A stretch of DNA of 64,000 nt from Pelomonas cellulosilytica (GTDB lineage: Bacteria; Pseudomonadota; Gammaproteobacteria; Burkholderiales; Burkholderiaceae_C): the NCBI RefSeq assembly GCF_021353265.1, contig NZ_JAJTWU010000001.1, forward strand, positions 124,001 to 188,000. The letters run 5' to 3'. This document shows, piece after piece, positions 37,651 to 46,506 of the stretch. Below the pieces are notes generated by a model. That model searched no databases. It was not told the DNA's origin and saw nothing but the letters and a program-made list of their open reading frames with translations. Position numbers and translations under genes: made by a program. Within the stretch, counting starts at the first letter, position 1. Every line of letters starts with the position of its first letter.

Positions 37651-38946
37651 TCAGACGATGCCGCTGCCCGAGGCGCCGGCCTTCGGCGGGCGCTTCACGG
37701 CGACCTTCTCGCGGTAGCCGCTTGCGCGGTAGGCCGAAACCGGGTCGATGGCGCCGCCCGAACGCAGCCGCGCCATCGCAAGGATGGGGCTCACGTCGGT
37801 GCGGAAGGCCTTTTTCAGCGCCTGGGCCGACTGCAGCGCGTCGTTGGCCTCCTGGAAGCCGGCGAGTGCCGTGCGGTCCACCAGCGAGGCCTGTACGAAT
37901 GCGCGTTGCACCTCGACGGCGCTATTCATCAGGCTCTCGATCGGGTCCGTCACGTTGTGCGACTGGTCCAGCATGTAGGCCGGCTTGAAGGTGCCGTCTC
38001 GCAGCGTGGCATCGGCCAGCTCGTTGAAGACGAGGAACAGCTGGAACGGGTCAATGGAGCCCGAGTCGAGGTCGTCGTCGCCGTACTTGCTGTCGTTGAA
38101 GTGAAAGCCGCCGAGTTTGCCGAACTGCGCCAGGCGCGCCACGATCATCTCGATGTTGGTGTTGGGCGCGTGGTGGCCCAGGTCCACGAGGCACTTGGCC
38201 TTGTCGCCCAGCGTCTGGGCGACCGCGAAGCTGGTGCCCCAGTCAGCGATGACGCTGCAGTAGAACGCCGGCTCGAACAGCTTGTGCTCGATGTACATGA
38301 GCCAGTCGGCCGGCAGCGCGGCGTAGATGCCTTTGGCGCTGTCGATGTAGCGCTCCAGCGCGCCGCGCAGGTTGCTCTGGCCGGGGAAGTTGGCGCCATC
38401 ACCTACCCACACGGTCAGGCCCTTGGAACCCAGTGTCTTGCCCAGCTCGATGCAGTCGATGTTGTGCGCGACGGCCTGCTCGCGGGCAGCGGCGCTGGTG
38501 GCCGTGAGGCTGCCGAACTTGTAGGTGTGGGCCTGGCCTGCCTGGTCCTGAAAGGTGTTGGAGTTGACGGCATCGAACCCCAGGCCCAGCGCGTCGGCCT
38601 GCTGGCGCAGCGCCTTCGGGTCGCTCGGCTTGTCCCAGGGGAAGTGCAGCGACACCGTGGGTGTGGCGCACGTCAGCTGGTGAATGACGGCGCAGTCTTC
38701 CAGCTTCTCGGTCACGTCGCGCGGTTCACCTTTGCCGGGGAAGCGTGCGAAGCGCGTGCCGCCGGTGCCCACGCCCCAGCTCGGCACGGCCACCGCGAAG
38801 GCCTGCGCCCTGGCGGTGAGGGCCTCGATGTCCACACCGCGGCGCGACAGCATGCCGCCCAGCGCGTCGTAGTCGGCCTGCAGCGCGCCGCGCTGGGTGG
38901 CGTTGTGGTGTTCGATCTGCGTCGGGTCGATGAGGTGTTGTGTCAT
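37651..38946 (-). CDS. rhaI: L-rhamnose isomerase (RhaI type)
   Basis: Converts L-rhamnose to L-rhamnulose. 431 residues of the Pseudomonas stutzeri-type isomerase, not the E. coli RhaA type. Metal-binding and active-site regions: SLHFPWDKP, VDLGHHAPNTNIE, GFHFNDSKYGDDDLDSGSIDPFQLF. Good ribosome site (CCAGGAGACAGCT). Lies 20 bp after rhaEW and 1 bp before the GH28 gene. Confidence 0.95.
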   Translation of the reverse strand: MTQHLIDPTQIEHHNATQRGALQADYDALGGMLSRRGVDIEALTARAQAFAVAVPSWGVGTGGTRFARFPGKGEPRDVTEKLEDCAVIHQLTCATPTVSLHFPWDKPSDPKALRQQADALGLGFDAVNSNTFQDQAGQAHTYKFGSLTATSAAAREQAVAHNIDCIELGKTLGSKGLTVWVGDGANFPGQSNLRGALERYIDSAKGIYAALPADWLMYIEHKLFEPAFYCSVIADWGTSFAVAQTLGDKAKCLVDLGHHAPNTNIEMIVARLAQFGKLGGFHFNDSKYGDDDLDSGSIDPFQLFLVFNELADATLRDGTFKPAYMLDQSHNVTDPIESLMNSAVEVQRAFVQASLVDRTALAGFQEANDALQSAQALKKAFRTDVSPILAMARLRSGGAIDPVSAYRASGYREKVAVKRPPKAGASGSGIV

Positions 38947-38966
38947 AGCTGTCTCCTGGCCGGCTC

Positions 38967-41075
38967 TTATCTTGTGAAGGCAGCGGCGTTGCCGGCGTCC
39001 ACGTTGAGGACGTTACCCGTGCTCTTGCCGGACTTGTCGCTCGCGAGGAAGTACACGGCCTCGGCGATGTCTTCCGGCAGCACGCTGAGCTTGAGCATGC
39101 TTCGCTGACGGTAGAACTCTTCGATGTTGTCGGCGTCGATCTTGTTCGACGCGGCGCGCTCTTCTTTCCACTTGCCGTCCCAGATGCGCGAGCCGCGGAT
39201 GACAGCGTCGGGGTTGACGACGTTCACCCGCACGCCGACGCCCGCGCCTTCGAGCGCGATGCAGCGGGCCAGGTGGATCTCGGCCGCCTTGGCCGTGCAG
39301 TAGGCGGAGGCGCCGGCCGAGGCGACCAGGCCGTTCTTGCTCGCGACAAAAACCATCGAGCCGCCGATCTTCTGCTGCTTCATCAGGCGGAAGGCACCGC
39401 GGCTGACGAGGAAGTAGCCCGTGACGAGGATGTTTTGGTTGCGGTTCCAGATCTCGAGCGTCGTGTCTTCCAGCGGCGCAGAGGAGGCGATGCCAGCGTT
39501 GGACACGAGGATGTCCAGTCCGCCGAAGCGCAACGCCGTGGCCGCCAGCAGCGATTCCACCGCCGCCTCGGACGTGATGTCGCCTTGAACGGCGGCGACG
39601 TTGTCCTTGCCCGCCACCTTGACGAGGTTGGCATAGGCCTCGGCCAGTGCGCCGGCGTCGATGTCGGTCAGCATCACGCAGGCACCTTCCTGCAGCAGCT
39701 GGCGGGCGACGGCCTGGCCGATGCCACCGGCGCCACCGGTGACCAGCGCCACGCGACCGGCCAGGCTCTTGGGCTTGGGCATGCGCTGCAGCTTGGCTTC
39801 CTCGAGTAGCCAGTACTCGATGTCGAAGGCTTCCTGCTCGGGCAGGCCCACGTAAGTGTCGACGCCATTGGCGCCGCGCATCACGTTGATGGCGTTGATA
39901 TAGAACTCGCCGGCGATGCGGGCGGTGGCCTTGTCCTTGGCGAAAGACAGCATGCCGACGCCGGGGATCAGGTAGATGACGGGGTTGGCGTCACGCACGG
40001 CCGGGCTGTTGGCGCGCTTGCAGCGCTCGTAGTAGGCCACGTAGTCGGCGCGGTAGGCTTCCAGCGCCTGGTCCAGGCCGGCCAGCAGTGCGTCGACGTC
40101 GGGCTTGGCCGGGTCGAAGTCCAGCACCAGCGGGCGGATCTTGGTACGCAGAAAGTGGTCGGGGCAGGAGGTGCCCAGCGCGGCCAGCTTGGGCAAATCG
40201 TTGCTGGCGACGAACTCCAGCACGGCGGCGCTGTCGTTGAAGTCGCCCAGCTTGCGCTCGCCGGCGCTGATGCGGCCGCGCAGCGCGGGCATCAGCTTGG
40301 CGGCCAGTGCGGCACGCTCCTCAGAAGGTAGCGTGATCGTCTTGACACCGCCGAACACCGGCTGCTTGACGTTCTCGGCCAGCCACTGCTCGCCCAGGCG
40401 GATCATCTGCAACGTAGTCTCGTAGCAGCCCTTGGCCGTGTCGCCCCAGGTGAACAGGCCATGGCCTTCCAGGATGATGCCCTTCAGGTGGGGCTGCGAG
40501 GTGGCCAGCGCTTCCAGCTTCAGACCCAGGTCGTAGCCCGGGCGCTGCCACGGCAGCCAGCCGAGCTGGCCGCCGAAGATGACCTCGGTCAGCCGCTTGC
40601 TGTCGGCGCAGGCGGCGATGGCGATGATGGCGTCCGGGTGCATGTGGTCCACGTGCGCCTTCGGGATGTAGGCGTGCAGGGGCGTGTCGATACTCGCGGC
40701 GCGCGGGTTCAGGTTGAACGTGCAGTGCGGCAGGTAATCCACCATCTCGTCTTCATGTTCCAGGCCGCGATAACGCTGCTTGAGCGCCTGCAGTTTGTTC
40801 ATGTAGAGCGTGGAGAAACCATCCAGCTTGATACTGCCCAGGTCGCCGCCCGAGCCCTTGACCCACAGTACGTCGACATCCTCGCCGGTGAGGTAATCCT
40901 TCATCCGGACTTTGGCGGAGGTATTGCCACCACCGAAATTGGTCACGCGCAAATCGGAACCCAGCAGATTCGAGCGGTACAGCAGCAATTCGGGTTCACT
41001 CAGTTTGGCCGCCACGGCGTCGTCCCACAGCGAAGTGATCGGGGCTGGTGCGGAGGTCGGAGAATTTGCGGTCAT
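38967..41075 (-). CDS. rhaEW: Bifunctional L-rhamnulose-1-phosphate aldolase / L-lactaldehyde dehydrogenase
   Basis: Splits rhamnulose-1-phosphate to dihydroxyacetone phosphate and L-lactaldehyde and oxidises the latter to lactate. ATG at 41075 gives 702 residues. N-terminal class-II aldolase domain (about 15-400; DHMHPDAIIAIA zinc His, EGHGLFTWGDTAKG) and C-terminal short-chain dehydrogenase (about 430-702; VTGGAGGIGQAVARQL, SNAGIASSAP, YCTAKAA with Tyr/Lys). Fused RhaEW proteins are known from Bacteroidetes, Chloroflexi and Proteobacteria. It leads the operon, divergent from the DeoR gene. Upstream open frame to 41249 has no homology. Confidence 0.93.
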   Translation of the reverse strand: MTANSPTSAPAPITSLWDDAVAAKLSEPELLLYRSNLLGSDLRVTNFGGGNTSAKVRMKDYLTGEDVDVLWVKGSGGDLGSIKLDGFSTLYMNKLQALKQRYRGLEHEDEMVDYLPHCTFNLNPRAASIDTPLHAYIPKAHVDHMHPDAIIAIAACADSKRLTEVIFGGQLGWLPWQRPGYDLGLKLEALATSQPHLKGIILEGHGLFTWGDTAKGCYETTLQMIRLGEQWLAENVKQPVFGGVKTITLPSEERAALAAKLMPALRGRISAGERKLGDFNDSAAVLEFVASNDLPKLAALGTSCPDHFLRTKIRPLVLDFDPAKPDVDALLAGLDQALEAYRADYVAYYERCKRANSPAVRDANPVIYLIPGVGMLSFAKDKATARIAGEFYINAINVMRGANGVDTYVGLPEQEAFDIEYWLLEEAKLQRMPKPKSLAGRVALVTGGAGGIGQAVARQLLQEGACVMLTDIDAGALAEAYANLVKVAGKDNVAAVQGDITSEAAVESLLAATALRFGGLDILVSNAGIASSAPLEDTTLEIWNRNQNILVTGYFLVSRGAFRLMKQQKIGGSMVFVASKNGLVASAGASAYCTAKAAEIHLARCIALEGAGVGVRVNVVNPDAVIRGSRIWDGKWKEERAASNKIDADNIEEFYRQRSMLKLSVLPEDIAEAVYFLASDKSGKSTGNVLNVDAGNAAAFTR

Positions 41076-41245
41076 CGGCTTGCCTGTGGTCGTTTCATCA
41101 TCGTCGTGCGGGCCGCGGGAATGCAGCCGGCGCCCGCTGTCGGCGGGTAAGCGGGCCGCAGTGTGGACGCAAACGTCAGGGCTGGGCTGCGGCGCCCGCA
41201 GTAAATCAAAAGGATGAGCGAATGCGCTCGCAGGTACGCCCGCGC

Positions 41246-41279
41246 TCACGAAACGATCAAGCTAATGAGCGTTTCGTGA
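41246..41279. promoter_or_regulatory. Candidate operator of the rha divergon
   Basis: TCACGAAACG (41246-41255) and CGTTTCGTGA (41270-41279) form a perfect 10-bp inverted repeat; including inner bases, the half-sites are TCACGAAACGATCA and TCACGAAACGCTCA. CGAAA-rich half-sites are typical of DeoR-family operators. It lies 171 bp from rhaEW and 241 bp from the regulator gene, in the shared control region. Confidence 0.65.
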
Positions 41280-41519
41280 TTGACCCTGTCATGGGGCTGA
41301 CGTAATCTGGCTTTGGAACCTCGTTTCACCTCTGCCGTGAGCAGTTGCAGGGGAGAGGCGTGGCAGCGCGGCCGGCGCCTGTGCGCCGCCGCCGCGATCA
41401 GGGGATCGGCCTGTGCCGGCCCGCCCAAGACGACGTCCGCCCATCGCAACGGGCGGGGCGATACAACGATGAGACAACGGTCGCCGCCGCTCAGGCAGGT
41501 GCCCGACAAAGGGTTTCCC

Positions 41520-42401
41520 ATGATCAATCACAAGCGTCACAAGCGCCTGCTCAAACTGCTGGATGAACGCGAGCACGCCAGTGTCCAGCAATTGATGGAA
41601 TGGTTGTCGGCATCAGCCGCCACCGTGCGGCGGGATATTTCATGGCTCGCCGCCAAAAACCAGTTGACCCGCACGCGCGGCGGCGCCCAAAGGCTGGAGC
41701 AGAAAAAGAAGTCCTATACGCTGTCCAGCGAGACATTCCAGAACAATATCCAGCAGCACGCGGCCGCCAAGCGTGCCATCGCCCGTTATGCGACGTCGAT
41801 GTGCAATGACGGAGAAACCATAATCATCAACGGCGGCACTACCACGTTCATGATGGCGGAGTTTCTCGTCGAGAAGCAGCTGAAGATATTGACGAATTCC
41901 TTCCTGATGGCCGAGCGGCTGCTCGTCACCAGCGACAACGAAATCATCCTGCCGGGTGGCAAGGTCTACCGCGAGCAGAACGTCATACTGAGCCCGTTCG
42001 AGAACGACGTGGCCCAGCACCACTACGCGGCCAAGATGTTCATGGGCGTCTACGGCCTGTCCATCCTGGGCCTGATGGAGGCTGATCCGCTGCTGATCCA
42101 GGCGGAAAAGCGCCTCATCGGCCAGGCCGAGGAGTTGATCGTGCTGGTGGACAGCTCGAAGTTCCAGCGCAAGGCGGGTCTCGTGCTTTGCGGGCTCAAC
42201 CGCGTGTCGACGGTCATCACCGACACCGGCGTGTCCGACGGCGCCGTGCAGCTGCTGGAGCATTACGGCGTGCGCGTCATCACCGTGGAGCCCGAAAACG
42301 TGGACCCTCGCGTGACCCAGGCTTCGGCGCTGGGCTCGCATGACTATGCGGCCGTTTTAGAGTCGGGCGACTATCCCCATCACGCGGGGCTGCACTCTTG
42401 A
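41520..42401 (+). CDS. DeoR-family transcriptional regulator of rhamnose genes
   Basis: ATG at 41520 (MINHKRHKRLLKLLDEREHASV) gives 293 residues; an ATG at 41469 would add 17 non-homologous residues. Winged HTH at 1-57 with SASAATVRRDISWLA, then the sugar-phosphate-isomerase-like effector domain (NGGTTTFMMAEFL about 105-117, LTNSFLMAERLL, LPGGKVYREQNVI, VDSSKFQRKAGLVL). Such repressors release DNA on binding a phosphorylated sugar intermediate. Gene position between rhaEW and rhaB implies control of rhamnose use. Its TGA overlaps the rhaB TTG. Confidence 0.9.
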   Translation: MINHKRHKRLLKLLDEREHASVQQLMEWLSASAATVRRDISWLAAKNQLTRTRGGAQRLEQKKKSYTLSSETFQNNIQQHAAAKRAIARYATSMCNDGETIIINGGTTTFMMAEFLVEKQLKILTNSFLMAERLLVTSDNEIILPGGKVYREQNVILSPFENDVAQHHYAAKMFMGVYGLSILGLMEADPLLIQAEKRLIGQAEELIVLVDSSKFQRKAGLVLCGLNRVSTVITDTGVSDGAVQLLEHYGVRVITVEPENVDPRVTQASALGSHDYAAVLESGDYPHHAGLHS

Positions 42402-43771
42402 GCCCGACGGTTCCGGGCACGATCGTCCTCGACATCGGCAAGACCAACGCCAAGCTCACGCTGATCGACGCAGCCGGCAAGACGCTGGCCGAAGTGCGCA
42501 CGCCCAACATAGTGCGCCGCGACGGCCCCTTCCCGCACCACGACACTGAACGGCTGTGGGCCTGGATGCTCGGCCAGCTGCGCGAGCTGGCATCGCTGGC
42601 AGATGTGCGGACCCTCGTGCCCGTCACGCACGGTGCCACCGCGGCGCTCGTGGACGACGCGGGGCTCGTGCTGCCGGTGCTGGACTACGAGCATGTGCCG
42701 GGCGATGCCGCCGATGCGGCGCGTTATGCGGCGCTGCGGCCTGCGTTCGATGAGAGCGGCTCGCCGCTGCTGCCAGGCGGGCTCAATCTCGGGCGGCAGC
42801 TGGAGTGGCTGCAACATCGTTTCCCCGACGAGTTCGGCCGCGCGCGGTATGTGCTGATGTATCCGCAGTACTGGGCCTGGCGGCTCTGCGGTGTGGCGGC
42901 CAGCGAAGTCACGTCGTTGGGCTGCCATACCGACCTGTGGCGGCCGGCCGTGGGACGCTGGTCCAGCCTGGTGGAGCGGCTGGGGTGGGAGCAGCTCTTC
43001 CCGCCACGCCAGCATGCCTGGGCCAGGCTGGGCCGCATCCTCCCCGACATTGCTGCGCGGACCGGGCTGCCGGAGAGCTGCGAGATCGTCTGCGGCGTCC
43101 ACGACAGCAATGCATCGCTGATGCGGCATCTGCTGTTGCTGAAGTCCAGCGGGCCGTGCACGGTGCTGTCCACCGGCACCTGGGTCATCGCGGCGGCGCT
43201 GGGCTCGGCGACGAGGCCGCTGGTCGAGTCGCAGGACATGCTGGCCAACTGCAATGTCTTCGGCGAAGCGGTGCCCTGCATGCGCTTCATGGGCGGGCGG
43301 GAGTTCGCTGCGGTCGCGGGCGACCCGCCGGCGCCGTTCACGCGTGAGGATGTCGAGCGCCTCGTCGCGCGGGGCACGATGGCGCTGCCCTGCTTTGCCG
43401 AGACGGGCGGGCCGTTTTCCGGACACACCGGCCGCATCGTCGGCCTGGCGCCCGAGACGTCCGCCGAACAGGCCGCGCTGGCCACGCTCTATGTCGCGCT
43501 GATGGCCGACCACTGCCTGGAGGCGCTGGGGGCCCGGGGCCGCGTCATCGTCGAAGGTGCGTTCACGGTCAATGGCGAGTTCGGCCCGCTGCTGGCGGGG
43601 CTGGCGGACCACCGCAAGGTCATCGTGTCCGACGACAGCAGCGGAACGACCTGCGGGGCCTGGCTGCTGGGGGCGCGGGGTCGCCAGCCGGCGGCCAGCG
43701 CCGAGCCCGTGCCCGCCTGGCAGCCCGCGGGCTGGCGCGCCTACCGCGACGCCTGGCGGGCCGCGGCCTGA
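42398..43771 (+). CDS. rhaB: L-rhamnulokinase-type FGGY sugar kinase
   Basis: Phosphorylates L-rhamnulose at O-1, the step between RhaI and RhaEW. The TTG at 42398 overlaps the regulator's stop (TTGA); no ATG is nearby. 457 residues with the actin-like kinase fold: DIGKTNAKLTLID (phosphate 1), VTHGATAALVDD, GVHDSNASLMRHL, VLSTGTWVIAAAL (adenosine/phosphate 2) and VEGAFTVNGEF. Sequence alone fits the L-fuculose/L-rhamnulose kinase group; rhamnulose is assigned from the operon context. Confidence 0.88.
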   Translation: MSPTVPGTIVLDIGKTNAKLTLIDAAGKTLAEVRTPNIVRRDGPFPHHDTERLWAWMLGQLRELASLADVRTLVPVTHGATAALVDDAGLVLPVLDYEHVPGDAADAARYAALRPAFDESGSPLLPGGLNLGRQLEWLQHRFPDEFGRARYVLMYPQYWAWRLCGVAASEVTSLGCHTDLWRPAVGRWSSLVERLGWEQLFPPRQHAWARLGRILPDIAARTGLPESCEIVCGVHDSNASLMRHLLLLKSSGPCTVLSTGTWVIAAALGSATRPLVESQDMLANCNVFGEAVPCMRFMGGREFAAVAGDPPAPFTREDVERLVARGTMALPCFAETGGPFSGHTGRIVGLAPETSAEQAALATLYVALMADHCLEALGARGRVIVEGAFTVNGEFGPLLAGLADHRKVIVSDDSSGTTCGAWLLGARGRQPAASAEPVPAWQPAGWRAYRDAWRAAA

Positions 43772-43804
43772 GTCCGCGACCCGCCGGCGGCGGGCAAGCG
43801 TCGG

Positions 43805-44485
43805 TCAGCTGCGCTGGCGGCGGCGTGCGGCCAGCAGGCTGAGGCCGGCCAGCGACGCCAGCGCGAGGACCGACGGCTCCGTCACGGTGAAGGCCCGCAC
43901 GCTGTCGATGGCCGGCGCGCTGTAGCCGCTGTTGTCGGCGGCGCTGTCGAACGCGTAGAGGCGCACCTCGTTGAAGCCGGCCGCGTCGGCCAGCCCCAGC
44001 ACGCCGCCGATGCCGGCCGCGCCGAGCGACACCTTGCCGCTGCCGGTCTGCACGCCGTCCAGCAGAGTCTGCCACAGCAGGTAGATGCTGGCGTAGCCGG
44101 AGTCCACCGCGAACTCGATGCCGTGCAGTGGCGTGGCGCTGCTGCGGATGTCTACGTAGGCATTCATGCCGGTCGCGGCGAAGTAGTTGCCGGAGAAGGC
44201 TTCGCTATAGACCTGACCCGCGGCGGCGTCCACGCAGTTTGCGCCGGCGTAGCCGCAGCCGCCGTTGTCGTTGGCCACGCCCGTGTGCGTGAACTGCAGA
44301 CCGCCTTCCAGCCAGGGGCTGGACAGCGTCGTGTTGGCTTCGAAGTCGGCCGCATAGGCCACGTGGTTGGCGCCGGGGGTGGCGCTGCCGGCGCCGGTCG
44401 TCTGCACGACGGCGGCGAGGCACGGCGCACCGATCAGCGCGGACAGCAGCATGGCGGTGAGGGTCTTCATCGGGCGGAGTGTCAT
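43805..44485 (-). CDS. PEP-CTERM-type exported protein coupled to PL4 lyase
   Basis: Start at 44485 overlaps the PL4 stop (ATGA); an ATG at 44470 (MKTLTAMLLSALIGAPCLAA) is the signal-peptide start and may be the true one. 226 residues: signal peptide, a jelly-roll-like domain with FEANTTLSSPWLEGGLQF, SGNYFAATGMNAYVDI and AFDSAADNSGYSAPAIDSVR, and a C-terminal tail TEPSVLALASLAGLSLLAARRR, a PEP-CTERM variant with TEPS for PEPS. The jelly-roll pattern suggests carbohydrate binding. Coupling to PL4 suggests it helps to hold or present the substrate at the cell surface. Confidence 0.8.
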   Translation of the reverse strand: MTLRPMKTLTAMLLSALIGAPCLAAVVQTTGAGSATPGANHVAYAADFEANTTLSSPWLEGGLQFTHTGVANDNGGCGYAGANCVDAAAGQVYSEAFSGNYFAATGMNAYVDIRSSATPLHGIEFAVDSGYASIYLLWQTLLDGVQTGSGKVSLGAAGIGGVLGLADAAGFNEVRLYAFDSAADNSGYSAPAIDSVRAFTVTEPSVLALASLAGLSLLAARRRQRS

Positions 44486-46311
44486 GGCAGGGGGACCAGG
44501 TCGATGGCGTCGAATGCGATGCCGGGGCTGAGGAACTTCGCGCCACCGGTGCCGCTGACGGTGTTGATGGTCAGCGTGTTGGTGCCGACGACCAACTGGC
44601 TGGCCGGAATGTCGAAGGTGTAGAGGCGGTTGACGCCGCGGTAGGTGCCCACCGTGAGGTTGCGCGACACCTTGGGGGGCGCCGGCGGGATGGCTGAACT
44701 CCAGCTGTTGACGGTGACCTGCGGACGGGCGCCGTTGTAGTCGGCCGTCAGGCCGACGCGCAGCCGCAGCGGAGCCGCGTTCTGGCCGCGCCTCAGCGTG
44801 AACTGCACCTGCAGGCCGTTGTTGACGTCCTTCCACTGGTAGGCGGGCCAGTGCAGGGATGGCACCGAACTGCCGACCACGTAAGGCCCGACGTTCCACG
44901 AGGCCATGCGCACGTCGCCCGGATGCATGAAGGTCAGCTTGTCGCCGTTGATGAACTCCTGCGGCGTGCCGTCCCACTGCCCGATGCGCCACAGCGCCGG
45001 TGCCGCGGCCGGGTCGGCCGTGATGGTGATGGGGTTGAGCGCGTAGTTTGCGTTGGCGGTGACGGTGACCTGGGCGGTCTGCACTTCGAGCTCGCCCTTG
45101 TAGATCGTCATCGTGTAGGTGCCGGGCAGCATGCCTTCGGACGTGAAGTGGCCGTCTACCGGATCGGCATCGACCCAGTACTGCGCCTTGGTGTTGGCGA
45201 AGCCGGCCACGTAGGGCACGCCCGCGACGCGACCGTTGAGGCCCGCCACGGTGACCGAGCCGCGGCCCACCGGCGGCACATAGCCCACGAGGCCCAGCGC
45301 GCCGTACCAACTGGTGTCGGGCCGCACGGTCGGCACCGCGCCGTTGGTGAACATCAGGATGTAGGTGTTGAGCACGCCCAGGCGGAACGGCTCGGTCTGC
45401 GCCTCGCCGTAATTGACCATGTAGGTCAGCTCGTTCGTCGTGTCCGTGATCTGCTGCAGCAGGCTTCGGTAGAACGGACCGCCGGAGTCGCCCTCGTGGT
45501 TGTCGCGCCAGAACCAGAGTCCCACGCCGGGGCCCGTACCGCCTAGGATCTGCCAGTCCTTCAGCCGTCGGTTGGAATAGTGCTTGGACCGCGACTCGCC
45601 GTAGCGTGGATCGGTGCTGGCGAAGCCGAAGACGTCGCTCGCCTCGATGGCGCCATTGGTGCCGCGCAGGTCCTCGGCCCAGTAGCTGGTGCCGTTGTAG
45701 ATGACGAGGCCGCCGGCCGTGCCCGCGGGACCGCCATTGGGCAGCCGGGCGATGGGCACGCGTGCGATGAAGCGCACGAGGTTGTGGACGTCCGGCTCCT
45801 CGGTGAAGTGCGTGCCCATGTGGATGTGGGGCTGGCCGCGCTTGGCGAGGTAGTAGTGCGTCAGCACGCCGCCCTTGGTGCTGGTGCTGGTCAGCGTGAT
45901 CTTGATGTAGTCGCTGCCGGTGACGACGCCGCCGTTGGCGGCGGAGGCCGGTGTCACCACGCCATTGGCGTCGACCAGCTCGGCCTTGACGGCCAGCGCG
46001 CCGACGCCGGTGTAGAGCCAGTCGGCGCCGGAGTTCAGCTGCGTGCCGCGCGCCGGGTCGGCGTATTCGATGCCCTGGTAGACGAGGCTGGAGATGTCGC
46101 CGGCCGATGTGGTGCTCGCGCCGTTGTCGTAGCCGCGTACCTTGAATTGCAGGCCGGCGTCGGTGTCGACGATGTATTGCGGCTTGGCGGGGTTGCCACC
46201 GTCGTGCACGGTGGTGATGCTGAAGGCCGCCATCGCGGCCGGGGCCGCTGCGGCCAGGCAGGCCGCAGCCAGCCAGCGCGCCCAGGGCGGGCGCGAGCTT
46301 GTCGTGTGCAT
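44482..46311 (-). CDS. Rhamnogalacturonan lyase, PL4
   Basis: Endolyase of RG-I, family PL4 (as fungal rhamnogalacturonase B). 609 residues with a signal peptide ending near AAMA (residue 28). Catalytic beta-sandwich (about 29-320; FSITTVHDGGNPAKPQYIVDTD, HMGTHFTEEPDVHNLVRF, SKHYSNRRLKDWQILGG, GLWFWRDNHEGDSGGPF), a fibronectin-III-like domain (about 355-445; VTVAGLNGRVAG) and a C-terminal carbohydrate-binding-like domain (about 455-609; IGQWDGTPQEFINGDKLTFMHPGD). Ribosome site AGGAGA. Better known from fungi, plants and Dickeya; here in a TonB-receptor locus. Confidence 0.93.
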   Translation of the reverse strand: MHTTSSRPPWARWLAAACLAAAAPAAMAAFSITTVHDGGNPAKPQYIVDTDAGLQFKVRGYDNGASTTSAGDISSLVYQGIEYADPARGTQLNSGADWLYTGVGALAVKAELVDANGVVTPASAANGGVVTGSDYIKITLTSTSTKGGVLTHYYLAKRGQPHIHMGTHFTEEPDVHNLVRFIARVPIARLPNGGPAGTAGGLVIYNGTSYWAEDLRGTNGAIEASDVFGFASTDPRYGESRSKHYSNRRLKDWQILGGTGPGVGLWFWRDNHEGDSGGPFYRSLLQQITDTTNELTYMVNYGEAQTEPFRLGVLNTYILMFTNGAVPTVRPDTSWYGALGLVGYVPPVGRGSVTVAGLNGRVAGVPYVAGFANTKAQYWVDADPVDGHFTSEGMLPGTYTMTIYKGELEVQTAQVTVTANANYALNPITITADPAAAPALWRIGQWDGTPQEFINGDKLTFMHPGDVRMASWNVGPYVVGSSVPSLHWPAYQWKDVNNGLQVQFTLRRGQNAAPLRLRVGLTADYNGARPQVTVNSWSSAIPPAPPKVSRNLTVGTYRGVNRLYTFDIPASQLVVGTNTLTINTVSGTGGAKFLSPGIAFDAIDLVPLP

Positions 46312-46340
46312 GTTGTCTCCTGTTGTCGTTGTTCACGACC

Positions 46341-46411
46341 CGGGGCGCTTCGCCCCGAGCTGCCGCGGACTCTAGGCAGCCGGTCGAGTGGTGTGTACTC
46401 AACCGGTTGAG
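46341..46411 (-). promoter_or_regulatory. PL4 promoter with 14-bp perfect palindrome
   Basis: CTCAACCGGTTGAG (46398-46411) is a perfect palindrome of the kind bound by LacI-family proteins. On the minus strand TAGAGT (46374-46369), in CTGCCTAGAGTCCGCGG, is a plausible -10 and nearly matches the -10 context of the PL22-like gene. A hairpin CGGGGCG-CTT-CGCCCCG (46341-46357) lies in the leader. Confidence 0.55.
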
Positions 46412-46506
46412 CGTTTGCGCGTCGAGCACAGGAGGGAATCGGGACAGCGCTCAGCGATGCCCGGCCACCGTCGCAACCGGCGCAGTGGTGGCATGGACGG
46501 TTACGT

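Noticed and set aside
43781-43800. GC-only hairpin after rhaB as a terminator
   Set aside because: CCCGCCGGCGGCGGG can pair with itself, but no T-run follows; in this composition such repeats arise by chance.
44486-46429. Upstream extension of the PEP-CTERM gene to an 874-residue protein
   Set aside because: The added part is the PL4 gene read in another frame (Arg/His-rich, no fold). The signal peptide begins near 44470-44485.
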